The notes under the pieces were generated by a model that was not told the origin of the DNA, did no database searches, and saw only the letters and a program-made list of their open reading frames with translations. From Limosilactobacillus reuteri (GTDB taxonomy: Bacteria > Bacillota > Bacilli > Lactobacillales > Lactobacillaceae), in contig NZ_JAJGTZ010000023.1 of NCBI RefSeq assembly GCF_020784725.1, positions 91,311-155,310 of the forward strand: a stretch of DNA of 64,000 nucleotides. The letters are read 5' to 3'. This document shows positions 1-7,609 of this stretch, one piece after another; position 1 is the stretch's first letter, and every line of letters begins with the position of its first letter. The translations under genes and the position numbers were made by a program.

Positions 1-1194
1 TTGTTGATCTAATTGTTTAAACGTAGAATGATGGAATTCATGACCAACTATTTTTTGATCTTTATTTCCTAATAAACAATTTATCTGCGGATAGGCCTCA
101 CAATAGCCAAATTTTTTAAGCCGTGGTGTCATCTCACTTACACCATTAAAGATCCCGACCATAGGAAATTCATCTTCTCCTTGCTTTAATACCTTGCCGA
201 GATACATTAACCCGCCACATTCTGCATAAATTGGCTTATCTGCTAATGAAAATTCACGAATTTCTCGTTTTAAAGGTTGGTTTGCTGCCAATTCCGAAGC
301 AAATTCTTCGGGATAACCGCCACCGAAATATAAAGCATCCACCTTCGGTAAATGCTGGTCATTAATGGGACTGAATGGAACTAGCTTCACACCTGCTTTT
401 TTCAGCAATCGTAAATTGTCAGCATAGTAAAAATTGAATGCTTCATCCTTAGCAATTCCTAGACGAAGGTTTACCCGCTGAATATCAAATGGATCTGCAA
501 ATATTTTAGGGGTTGGTGCGGCCAGTGATAACAGCTTATCTAGGTCAACATGTTTCTTTACGCTTTCAGCAATTTTTGCTATTTTTCTGTCAACGTCTGG
601 TAACTCATCATCAGGAACAAGTCCTAGTTGCCGGGAAGGTAAACTTATTGTTGCGTCATGGGGCAAATATCCTAAAACAGGAAGATTGAGATAACGGTGA
701 ATTGCCCCAGCAACTAGCTTGTAATGATTTTCACTCATCACGTTGTTAACGATTACTCCCTTTATCGGTACTTTTTCATCAAAACCTATTAAACCCTTTA
801 AAATTGCAGCCGCTGATGTTGATGTTGCTCTAGCATTAATAACTAAAATAACTGGGATATTTAATTGTTTAGCAATACTAGCTGTTGAATAAGCATCTTT
901 ATTCGTTCCTAAGCCATCATACAGTCCCATCACACCTTCAACGATTCCTAAATCAATATTTTCCGTATCAGCGGTAAAAAGATAGTTCAAAACTTGAGGA
1001 TCAGGTACGAGATAGTTATCAAGGTTCCGTGTTGGACGGTTAGTTATTCTTGTATGAAATTTTGTATCGACATAATCCGGTCCAACCTTATACGACTGAA
1101 TGTTATATTTTTCATTTAAAGCTTTTAAAATACCTAAAACAACAGTAGTTTTTCCAGATCCACTTGTTACACCAGCAATTAGAAATTTTTTCAT
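1..1194 (-). CDS. cbiA: Cobyrinic acid a,c-diamide synthase CbiA (partial, C-terminus cut by window edge)
   Basis: This enzyme amidates the a and c side chains of the corrin ring with glutamine and ATP during anaerobic cobalamin synthesis. My translation starts MKKFLIAGVTSGSGKTT, a P-loop of the dethiobiotin-synthetase-like ATPase domain. The later part has YAECGGLMYLG, with the nucleophilic Cys of the class I glutamine amidotransferase domain. The frame is open for 398 codons and runs off position 1, so only the last part of the amidotransferase domain is missing. The ATG overlaps the TGA of cobD (TGATG), indicating translational coupling within one operon that continues leftwards out of the window. 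Confidence 0.95.
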   Translation of the reverse strand, partial: MKKFLIAGVTSGSGKTTVVLGILKALNEKYNIQSYKVGPDYVDTKFHTRITNRPTRNLDNYLVPDPQVLNYLFTADTENIDLGIVEGVMGLYDGLGTNKDAYSTASIAKQLNIPVILVINARATSTSAAAILKGLIGFDEKVPIKGVIVNNVMSENHYKLVAGAIHRYLNLPVLGYLPHDATISLPSRQLGLVPDDELPDVDRKIAKIAESVKKHVDLDKLLSLAAPTPKIFADPFDIQRVNLRLGIAKDEAFNFYYADNLRLLKKAGVKLVPFSPINDQHLPKVDALYFGGGYPEEFASELAANQPLKREIREFSLADKPIYAECGGLMYLGKVLKQGEDEFPMVGIFNGVSEMTPRLKKFGYCEAYPQINCLLGNKDQKIVGHEFHHSTFKQLDQQ

Positions 1195-2282
1195 CACGAC
1201 TCACGCCCTAACACTTGCTTTAATGTCTTGACTAATAAAACGTTATCCTGTGGTCCCTTAACAGCCACTCGGTAATACTGTGGTCCCAGCCCAACGTAAT
1301 CATCACATTGGCGAATCAGAATATGGTGCCTAATCATTTTTTCTCTTAATGCCAAATCATTACTTTTAAATAAAAAGAAGTTAGTAGTACTTGGAAAAAC
1401 TTTTATTTCAGATATTTCTTGTAATGCCTGATATAACGCTGGTTGCTGAATGTTTAACCAGTCATGCGTTAATTTAATATATTTCTTCGCTCTAAACATA
1501 TTCTGACCGAAAACGTCTGCAATACCGTTTACTGACCAAGTATTTTCTTGAACTTTAAGTAACTTTTTTAATTTTTCATTTTTGGTAATGCAATACCCTA
1601 GCCTTAAACCTGGAATTGCAAAAAATTTAGTAGCTGCTCGAATAATATAAACATTGTCCTTAGGTTCAAGCTTATTAATAAAGCTTTCTTGTTCATTAAC
1701 GGTCAAGTCGATAAAAGCTTCATCTAAGATCAAAAGACGGTGATGTTGATTACAAAAGTTAACTAATTTACGAAGATCCTTTAGCGCTATTATTTGACCT
1801 GTCGGATTATTAGGGCTTGTTATGCAAACAATTGTAATTTCATGATGCGTTTTTAGTTGTTCAATCATAGTTGGAATATCACATAAAAAATTATTTTCTT
1901 CGTGTAATTGATAATGATGAACATTTATTCCGATACGATTAAATAGCCGTTCATATTCACCAAATGTAGGCGCTAAAACTAATGCATCCGTCGCTTTTTC
2001 AGCTCGAATCGTCTCATCTAATACTTCCGATGCCCCATTACCGACAAATACATCATCATTATTAACATTAAAATGATTAGCAATTGCTGCTTTCAATCCC
2101 GGATACTCTGGGTTGGGATAAACTTCAATATTAGCAAAAGATTGGACCAACACATTCCATAAATCTGATGGAAAACCCAGAGGATTAATATTTGCACTAA
2201 AATCTTTAACCTCTTCAACAGGAATATTTAGTTGCGTAGCAGCTTGCTCAATATTCCCACCATGATGGATACTATTTTCCAA
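1194..2282 (-). CDS. cobD: Threonine-phosphate decarboxylase CobD / histidinol-phosphate aminotransferase family
   Basis: A fold-type I PLP enzyme expected to decarboxylate L-threonine-O-3-phosphate to aminopropanol phosphate, which links the corrin ring to the lower ligand of cobalamin. Visible features are the N-terminal HHGGNI segment typical of CobD, the SPNNPTGQ motif, and the PLP lysine in RAATKFFAIPGLRLGY. An in-frame TTG at 2297 exists, but AGGTGA lies just upstream of a second TTG at 2282 (giving MENSIHHGG), so I prefer that start. It is the first gene of the cob operon seen here, coupled to cbiA. The family also includes histidinol-phosphate aminotransferases; the position next to cbiA decides for CobD. 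Confidence 0.93.
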   Translation of the reverse strand: MENSIHHGGNIEQAATQLNIPVEEVKDFSANINPLGFPSDLWNVLVQSFANIEVYPNPEYPGLKAAIANHFNVNNDDVFVGNGASEVLDETIRAEKATDALVLAPTFGEYERLFNRIGINVHHYQLHEENNFLCDIPTMIEQLKTHHEITIVCITSPNNPTGQIIALKDLRKLVNFCNQHHRLLILDEAFIDLTVNEQESFINKLEPKDNVYIIRAATKFFAIPGLRLGYCITKNEKLKKLLKVQENTWSVNGIADVFGQNMFRAKKYIKLTHDWLNIQQPALYQALQEISEIKVFPSTTNFFLFKSNDLALREKMIRHHILIRQCDDYVGLGPQYYRVAVKGPQDNVLLVKTLKQVLGRES

Positions 2283-2301
2283 AAAATCACCTACCAATTT
2301 A

Positions 2302-2316
2302 AAGAAACCGTTTTCT
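2302..2316 (-). promoter_or_regulatory. Candidate cre site upstream of cobD
   Basis: AAGAAACCGTTTTCT fits the relaxed CcpA-site pattern WTGNAANCGNWNNCW at 14 of 15 positions when read on the plus strand. It lies about 20 bases upstream of the cobD start, where CcpA binding would block transcription. The rest of the 360-base divergent gap up to 2644 is very AT-rich and holds no gene that I can see. Confidence 0.35.
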
Positions 2317-2574
2317 AACTTTTTTCACCTATAAAATTACGATTTTCAACTTAATAGTTCAATACTTAACAACATATAAGATGAATAAGCATCATTAGTG
2401 TTTGAATAAGTTAAAAAAACATTACCAATCTTTTCTTGCAGTCCATGTTTTGGCATTTTTTTGTTATATTATTTGTATTTTTTTATAATTTTCCTTTTAA
2501 ATTAGTATTCAGCTCTTGTAATAGTTATTTTTTTGTTTAATTTTAAAAAAATTAGTATTATTTAATAGATTATT

Positions 2575-2589
2575 ATGAAAGCGTTATTA
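2575..2589 (+). promoter_or_regulatory. Candidate cre site upstream of the LrPduO-type adenosyltransferase
   Basis: ATGAAAGCGTTATTA matches the relaxed cre pattern at 14 of 15 positions. It sits about 20 bases before a possible -10 box TAGAAT (2608-2613) and 55 bases before the GTG start at 2645, a position suited to repression by CcpA. It is one of several cre-like sequences around the pdu/cob genes. Confidence 0.4.
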
Positions 2590-2644
2590 CAATTGCTCAT
2601 TTTAGGATAGAATAAAACAAAATAATCGAGAGGACAGATAAACA

Positions 2645-3211
2645 GTGAAGATTTATACAAAAAATGGCGACAAGGGGCAAACTAGAATTATTGGCAAGCA
2701 GATTCTCTATAAAAGTGATCCACAGGTCGAAGCATATGGCGAAGTTGATGAATTAAATTCTTGGGTAGGCTATACAAAGTCGTTAATTAATTCACATACT
2801 CAAGCTTTAGCTGATGAATTAGAAGAAATCCAACAGTTATTATTTGATTGCGGGCATGATTTAGCAACGCCAGCAGAGGATGAACGCCATTCTTTTAAAT
2901 TTAAACAAGAACAACCAACAGCTTGGCTAGAAGAAAAAATTGATAATTATACTCAAGCTGTTCCGGCAGTAAAGAAATTTATTCTTCCTGGTGGAACGCA
3001 GCTAGCATCTGCCTTTCATGTGGCACGAACCATTACGCGACGTGCTGAACGTCAAATTGTTCAATTAATGCAGGAGACCCAAATCAATCAAGACGTGCTA
3101 ATCTTTATTAATCGTCTTTCAGATTACTTTTTTGCAGCAGCTCGGTATGCTAACTACTTAGAACAACAACCAGATATGCTATATCGAAACAGTAAAGATG
3201 TTTTCCATTAA
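2645..3211 (+). CDS. pduO: ATP:cob(I)alamin adenosyltransferase, LrPduO type
   Basis: Transfers the adenosyl group of ATP to cob(I)alamin, making the coenzyme B12 needed by diol dehydratase. The 188-residue protein is a single-domain PduO-type enzyme with the N-terminal ATP motif TKNGDKGQT and the VARTITRRAER helix. Asp35, Phe112, Arg128 and Arg132 fall exactly where the structurally studied L. reuteri PduO has its Asp-Arg salt bridge, its cobalamin-displacing Phe and its ATP-binding Arg. The start is GTG with GAGAGGA upstream. It stands alone on the plus strand, divergent from cobD, with a terminator right after the stop. A second, more divergent adenosyltransferase lies inside the pdu operon at 11869-12456. 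Confidence 0.95.
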   Translation: MKIYTKNGDKGQTRIIGKQILYKSDPQVEAYGEVDELNSWVGYTKSLINSHTQALADELEEIQQLLFDCGHDLATPAEDERHSFKFKQEQPTAWLEEKIDNYTQAVPAVKKFILPGGTQLASAFHVARTITRRAERQIVQLMQETQINQDVLIFINRLSDYFFAAARYANYLEQQPDMLYRNSKDVFH

Positions 3212-3245
3212 AAAGAACCGAGATAAAAAAATCTCGGTTCTTTTT
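3210..3245. terminator. Bidirectional rho-independent terminator
   Basis: A 15-bp perfect inverted repeat (AAAAAGAACCGAGAT and its complement) with A/T tracts on both sides. It lies between the convergent adenosyltransferase and FMN-reductase genes and can serve both. Confidence 0.9.
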
Positions 3246-4086
3246 ATTCCTCAACAATATTATTAAATTGTGGACGAGTTTCAAGATAACTTTTGGCAAA
3301 TGGACAGTTAGCTTTCACCTTACTGTCAGCTCCTTCTACTAGCCACATTAGCAAGGTCATAATCTCATTGGCTAATCCTTGACCACGATAATTTTCATTA
3401 ACTTGAACTTCTTCAATTGCAATAACCTTATTTTTTAAATTTCTTAACTCAATTGTAGCAATTTTCTCGCCTTTATCATTTAGTAAAGCTAATTCTCCAG
3501 GTTGATAGCTAAACTTATAAGTCATATCAACACATGATTGATGCGATAAGCTACTTTCATTGATAAATCGTTCAAAATCTTCAATATCCTCACGTAATCT
3601 TTTAGCTAATTTGGGATCATGATTATCACCGTTTTTAAAAACAGATTGAACATTACCAATTGCAATCGTACAATTCATTACTTTCATTCCCAGATAACGG
3701 AGTACTTGATGAAGATGGGCATTAGCTATTATTCCGCCTTTTTCTCCAGCTGAATCAGTAATTGCTAAAACAGGTTTTCCTATTAAATGCTGATTCGGTG
3801 AAGGAACCGAGAGAACATCTAATGCATTCTTTAATCCCCCGGGTAACGAATAATTATATTCCTGTGTCACTATTAGTAATGCATCCATACTATCAACTGC
3901 TTTACGAAAAGCTTGCCATTCAATCGGCGTATCTTGATGCTCAAAGTCAGGATTATAAAATGGCAACATAGAATACTTTAGTTCCACAAATTGTAAGGTA
4001 CTTGGCAATGAAGTAAAATACTCTGCAACCTTTCTACTATAGGAATTAGTACTTAAACTACCGACCAATACACCAACCTTTGCCAT
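3244..4086 (-). CDS. NAD(P)H-dependent FMN reductase fused to a GNAT-like acetyltransferase domain
   Basis: Residues 1 to about 175 form an NAD(P)H-dependent FMN reductase/chromate-reductase-like flavodoxin fold. It has MAKVGVLVGSLSTNSYSRKV at the phosphate-binding loop and the family motif TQEYNYSLPGGLKNALD. Residues about 190-280 look like a small GNAT domain of the YidJ/YjdJ kind, with the acetyl-CoA loop VNENYRGQGLANEI and a closing segment CPFAKSYLETRP. Members with only the reductase part are usually about 180-190 residues, so this is a fusion. It lies 21 bases after a flavodoxin gene, so the pair probably forms a short electron-transfer operon. Next to two adenosyltransferases and the pdu operon, a role in reducing cob(II)alamin is plausible but inferred. 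Confidence 0.85.
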   Translation of the reverse strand: MAKVGVLVGSLSTNSYSRKVAEYFTSLPSTLQFVELKYSMLPFYNPDFEHQDTPIEWQAFRKAVDSMDALLIVTQEYNYSLPGGLKNALDVLSVPSPNQHLIGKPVLAITDSAGEKGGIIANAHLHQVLRYLGMKVMNCTIAIGNVQSVFKNGDNHDPKLAKRLREDIEDFERFINESSLSHQSCVDMTYKFSYQPGELALLNDKGEKIATIELRNLKNKVIAIEEVQVNENYRGQGLANEIMTLLMWLVEGADSKVKANCPFAKSYLETRPQFNNIVEE

Positions 4087-4107
4087 TTTATCATCCCTTC
4101 TCTGCAG

Positions 4108-4557
4108 TTACTTCGAGGCGGTTTTTACTAGTTCTTCCGCAAACTTGTTCAAACGTTCTATATCTTCTTCATACGGTTCAAGATCAATCTTTACTTTCGC
4201 AGCACCTGGCGTAGCACCAGCTTTTTTAAAGGCATCATCAAAATGATCAACAGTAGTATTAAAATACTCACCATAAAATTTATCGCCAGAACCTGCAACA
4301 CCATAGACTTTGTCAGTTAAATCTGTTGATTGTAAATCATCATAAAAATCAAGCCCCTCTTCTGGCATTGCTCCTTCATCATACGTATAAGCACAAACAA
4401 CTAAAATGTCGGCCTTCATAAAATCCGCTACATCGGTTTGCGATATTTCAGACTCCGTAACTTTAACATTTAAATTGGTTAGACTATCACATACAATATT
4501 TGCTACTTCTTCATTATTACCAGTCATTGTGGCATAAACTACGTGTGCTGTTAGCAT
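4108..4557 (-). CDS. Flavodoxin
   Basis: A 149-residue short-chain FMN flavodoxin. The phosphate loop reads ATMTGNNEEVA, the pattern T/S-x-T-G-N, followed by CAYTYDEGAMPEEG and VAGSGDKFYGEYF, the two later FMN loops. It should carry single electrons at low potential. The start is an ATG preceded by GAGG. It is co-transcribed with the downstream FMN-reductase fusion, and flavodoxins are known to supply electrons for reducing cob(II)alamin before adenosylation. That particular role here is inferred from the neighbours only. Confidence 0.92.
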   Translation of the reverse strand: MLTAHVVYATMTGNNEEVANIVCDSLTNLNVKVTESEISQTDVADFMKADILVVCAYTYDEGAMPEEGLDFYDDLQSTDLTDKVYGVAGSGDKFYGEYFNTTVDHFDDAFKKAGATPGAAKVKIDLEPYEEDIERLNKFAEELVKTASK

Positions 4558-4664
4558 TTATAATTCCTCACTAATCTTTTTAATATCTATGGCTATGTGT
4601 AACCGCTTTTATTATAATACAGATGAATAGTACATTTTTGTAGAGTTGGTGGAGGTATTTAATT

Positions 4665-5093
4665 ATGAAACGAACTATGTTTATTGGAGCAATCGCATGT
4701 GGCAAAACAACCCTTACGCAACGGTTAGAAAATCAACAAATCAAATATAATAAAACACAAGCAATTGAATTCTCGTCCAATATTATTGATACACCAGGTG
4801 AATACATGGAGCACCACAATATGATGAGTACGTTGCGTGTAACCTCAATGGATGCTGATATTGTTGTCTTATTACAAAGCGCTGTTGACAAACGACTTGT
4901 TTTCCCAGCCGGCTTCTGTTCAATGTTTTCTAAACCTACTTTAGGGGTAATTACAAAGATTGACCTTGTAAAAGATCCCGCCGATATTGAATATTCCAAG
5001 AACCTTCTGTTAAGCGCTGGTGTAAAAAAGGTAATTTCTGTTTCGGCAGTTGAAAATATTAACATTGATAAACTAGTTGCTGAACTTAATTAA
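4665..5093 (+). CDS. pduV: EutP/PduV family small GTP-binding protein
   Basis: A 142-residue P-loop protein with GAIACGKTT (G1), DTPGEY (G3) and TKIDL (G4), the compact GTPase set of the EutP/PduV family. In Salmonella, PduV is linked to the microcompartment surface and its movement, while EutP has been reported as an acetate kinase; which applies here is unknown. The start ATG follows GGTGGAGG. It is on the plus strand, separate from the pdu operon, and its 3' end overlaps the end of the convergent CadD-like gene by 8 bases. Confidence 0.88.
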   Translation: MKRTMFIGAIACGKTTLTQRLENQQIKYNKTQAIEFSSNIIDTPGEYMEHHNMMSTLRVTSMDADIVVLLQSAVDKRLVFPAGFCSMFSKPTLGVITKIDLVKDPADIEYSKNLLLSAGVKKVISVSAVENINIDKLVAELN

Positions 5094-5643
5094 AGATTCT
5101 AATAAGGTGACTAATTAAATGACTATTCCAAATAATATATAAACCCGCTAAAACATAAACAATTTTACTTCCATAATTGCCATATTTTTCCAGTAAGTGT
5201 GCCACAGGTTTTACGGAAACAAATAGTTTTCCTAATAGAATTAATAAGACAGAACAAATTTCAAAAATTACTCCTACGTATACAATCTGACTCCAGCTAA
5301 GGTTAACCACCCAAGGAATATAAACAGCAAGATTATCTCCACCAAGACTTAGGCAAAATAGAAATAATGAGAAAAAACCTGGATTAGTTGTCTTTTTTTC
5401 ATCATCTTGTTCAAAGAGCGCTATAAAAATCAGAACAATACCCATAAATCCCGTAATCCAATCAGGAAAAAGAAAAGCTAGTCCTTTCCCTAAAACTACT
5501 CCCAGGATCCATAAAATAAGCGTTGCTGTTCCAAAGCCAAGAATTGGTAACCGATAATTGTAGTTTCTTAAAAGAAATAATAATGCAATAAATGTATCAA
5601 TATTAAGTCCCGTAAATATTAACAGAATTGCAATAAGACTCAT
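5086..5643 (-). CDS. CadD-type cadmium-resistance/ion permease
   Basis: A 185-residue integral membrane protein with about five to six hydrophobic segments. The N-terminal GLNIDTFIALLFLLRNY and the mid-protein SLGGDNLAVYIPW segments are the two repeated Asp-containing motifs of the CadD/LysE-like permease family. Substrates in the family include cadmium, but the real substrate here is not evident. Its start overlaps the stop of the upstream histidine-phosphatase gene (four bases), so the two are coupled. It follows the pdu operon on the same strand, downstream of two terminators. Confidence 0.75.
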   Translation of the reverse strand: MSLIAILLIFTGLNIDTFIALLFLLRNYNYRLPILGFGTATLILWILGVVLGKGLAFLFPDWITGFMGIVLIFIALFEQDDEKKTTNPGFFSLFLFCLSLGGDNLAVYIPWVVNLSWSQIVYVGVIFEICSVLLILLGKLFVSVKPVAHLLEKYGNYGSKIVYVLAGLYIIWNSHLISHLIRIFN

Positions 5644-6284
5644 AACACCATCGTCCCTACAAATGGTCGATTATAATAACATATTCGTTGTTGCTTTAAG
5701 GCTGGGTTCAATTGAATCTTGCTAATGCTTAAATTATTGGGATTTTTGAATGCCGTCCCATCAATATTTTCCAAACATAATGAAATGATGTTCTTTATTA
5801 TCCAACCATGGGTAATTATTAAAATATTTTTTTGTGGATATTTGTGAGATACATCCAATAAAAACGACCATATTCGCGTACGAGCATGTTCAAATGCCTC
5901 GCCTTGATTTATCAAAATTGAATGTGGGCGTACGTCATTCGTTTCAACATCAAAATATCTCGAATACTGTTGTTTTAATTTACTAATATCTGCTCCATTC
6001 CATTTACCATAAGATATTTCTGCTAAACGTTCATCTACTCGGAGCTTAATATTAGTCGTCGCACAAATGATCTCACCAGTTTTCACAGCTCGTCTTAATG
6101 GACTTGTGTAGACATAATCAATTTGATTATTATCAAATAATTTTTGATAATTTGTTGCCTCCAGCATTCCCCGTTTGGTTAAACTTGTTAACCCATCATT
6201 TAGTGTACCCTGAATATAGTTCAATCGATTAGCATAGGTTTCCCCGTGACGAATTAAAAAAAAGTTGTCATTAGTACCATCCAC
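5640..6284 (-). CDS. Histidine phosphatase superfamily protein (phosphoglycerate mutase-like, possibly CobC)
   Basis: A 214-residue protein with the catalytic LIRHGETYANRLNYIQG motif at the N-terminus, a YTSPLRRAVKTGE segment, and the second catalytic His in LIITHGWIIKN. The family includes phosphoglycerate mutases and alpha-ribazole phosphatase (CobC), which acts in the last steps of cobalamin synthesis. The location between the cob and pdu genes makes CobC attractive, but no residue that I can read settles it. It is coupled to the downstream CadD-like gene and separated from the upstream tyrosine-phosphatase gene by a hairpin terminator. Confidence 0.75.
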   Translation of the reverse strand: MDGTNDNFFLIRHGETYANRLNYIQGTLNDGLTSLTKRGMLEATNYQKLFDNNQIDYVYTSPLRRAVKTGEIICATTNIKLRVDERLAEISYGKWNGADISKLKQQYSRYFDVETNDVRPHSILINQGEAFEHARTRIWSFLLDVSHKYPQKNILIITHGWIIKNIISLCLENIDGTAFKNPNNLSISKIQLNPALKQQRICYYNRPFVGTMVL

Positions 6285-6303
6285 CCATAATAATTATGTA
6301 TAT

Positions 6304-6333
6304 AAAGAGGCTATTCAATTTTAGCCTCTTTTT
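6304..6333 (-). terminator. Terminator between tyrosine phosphatase and histidine phosphatase genes
   Basis: AAAGAGGCTA and its complement form a 10-bp stem around an 8-base loop, with T-rich flanks on both strands. A near-identical stem (GAGGCTA) follows pduF at 23456-23476. Confidence 0.75.
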
Positions 6334-6379
6334 TAGCCATTATTATATCAATGACTTTTAAATTTTACTAAGCCTAAAT

Positions 6380-7174
6380 TCACTTTGTTAAATATAAGTA
6401 TCTTAGTTGTTCAACCATTGAATTGCTAATTTGTAATACATCTTTCAAGTAGGAAGTTATTCCACCATATTTATTATTAATAAGAGAGATTGCCTGATTA
6501 TAATAACACCTATTTGCTGTTGAAAGATCGTAAATTGAGTGAAGATAGTTATCACCCAAGTCATTCTTCACAGCATAGCGCAATCGTTCCTTTATCCTTT
6601 GTGTTGATGCTTTATTAGTTAAAATATAATCTTGATAAATTATATTCGCTGGAACTTGTAGAAGATTTAATAAATAAATTGCTCCCAAACCAGTACGGTC
6701 TTTCCCAGCAGAACAATGAAATAAAACGCCACCCTGTGCTGAATGTAGACATAATTTTTTAATAAAATTGTGAAATGCTTCTTGTGCTTTCTCGTCAGTA
6801 ACAAATTGACAATATACTTCCATCATGCGATTAAAACCCGCTTGTGGATCCTTTGAAAAGTTTTTTCGTGCTTCGGTAATACTGATATTACTTTCAGTAA
6901 GATCATTCTCAAAGACTGGAATCCGGATATAATTCATTAATGATGTTAATCGGTCGGGATACAAAGCCACTTCGGAAGTTGAACGAAAATCAATAATTGT
7001 TCTAATACCATATCCATAAAGCTTTCTTTGCTCAGCATGCGTAAAATAGGAGAGATGCGCAGAACGAACAAGATTATTCCATTTCAAACTCTTGCCATCA
7101 ATAGTTCTATAACCACCAAGATCTCGAAAATTAAAACCATTTTCAAATGTTAGGATTCGTTGATGATTCGCCAA
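6380..7174 (-). CDS. Tyrosine-protein/lipid phosphatase (DSP/PTP, Y_phosphatase3 family)
   Basis: A 264-residue phosphatase with the P-loop HCSAGKDRTG (Cx5R) that supplies the catalytic Cys and Arg. The N-terminal FENGFNFRDLGGYRT and mid-domain TIIDFRSTSEVALYPDR segments are typical of Y_phosphatase3 proteins, which in Gram-positives act on phosphotyrosine or phosphoinositides. It follows pduU after a terminator, so it may be transcribed by read-through from the pdu operon. A paralogue with the same architecture lies at 48791-49573. Its substrate and any link to the microcompartment are unknown. Confidence 0.88.
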   Translation of the reverse strand: MANHQRILTFENGFNFRDLGGYRTIDGKSLKWNNLVRSAHLSYFTHAEQRKLYGYGIRTIIDFRSTSEVALYPDRLTSLMNYIRIPVFENDLTESNISITEARKNFSKDPQAGFNRMMEVYCQFVTDEKAQEAFHNFIKKLCLHSAQGGVLFHCSAGKDRTGLGAIYLLNLLQVPANIIYQDYILTNKASTQRIKERLRYAVKNDLGDNYLHSIYDLSTANRCYYNQAISLINNKYGGITSYLKDVLQISNSMVEQLRYLYLTK

Positions 7175-7197
7175 ATTGCATCTCCCTCCTTTCTAAA

Positions 7198-7240
7198 AAG
7201 TGTATTCACCTACTACACGTTAAAGTAAATGAATACACTT
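7198..7240 (-). terminator. Terminator after pduU (end of pdu operon)
   Basis: Perfect 10-bp arms AAGTGTATTC and GAATACACTT. On the minus strand the hairpin is followed by TTTTTAG. It marks the likely main end of the pdu transcript. Confidence 0.8.
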
Positions 7241-7246
7241 CTAATA

Positions 7247-7594
7247 CTATGTTCGTGTAATTTCAGGAACATCGAATCCTAGTAACATTTGCAGTTTCTC
7301 AACAACGTGGCGTAAGGCAGACTCAACTTCGGAAACTTCTCCCACAATTACAACCGAACCACTAAAACGATCGATAAACCCTAACGTTACGTTGCTAGAT
7401 TTTGTTGCAATATCACCAGCAATAATCGAGGCTTCACTAGGCGTTATTGTTAATATTCCTAGTGCATTTTTAGGGGTTTGAATCCCTAACTTTTCATAGA
7501 TATCAGGTGTGGGATTGGCTACAATATGAGCCAATGTCACTTGTTTTCCAGGAACATATTCCTGAATTGTCCGTTTGATATCTTGCCTAGTCAT
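7247..7594 (-). CDS. pduU: Microcompartment shell protein PduU (permuted BMC-H)
   Basis: A 115-residue protein with the PduU/EutS order of elements: an N-terminal beta stretch [19 protein letters not shown], then [19 protein letters not shown] and [17 protein letters not shown]. This is a circularly permuted BMC domain, which in PduU forms hexamers with a small beta-barrel plugging the pore. It is the last gene of the pdu operon, 15 bases after ackA/pduW. The ATG has only a moderate ribosome site (GGATGGTG). Confidence 0.93.
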   Translation of the reverse strand: MTRQDIKRTIQEYVPGKQVTLAHIVANPTPDIYEKLGIQTPKNALGILTITPSEASIIAGDIATKSSNVTLGFIDRFSGSVVIVGEVSEVESALRHVVEKLQMLLGFDVPEITRT

Positions 7595-7609
7595 AACACC
7601 ATCCCCATC

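Noticed and set aside
2298..2644. Cobalamin riboswitch in front of cobD
   Set aside because: No B12-box-like conserved core (GCCACTG type) was found in this gap on either strand; only AT-rich DNA and cre-like sites were seen.
3762..3971. A 69-codon plus-strand frame within the FMN-reductase gene
   Set aside because: Antisense shadow of the reductase domain, without a ribosome site.
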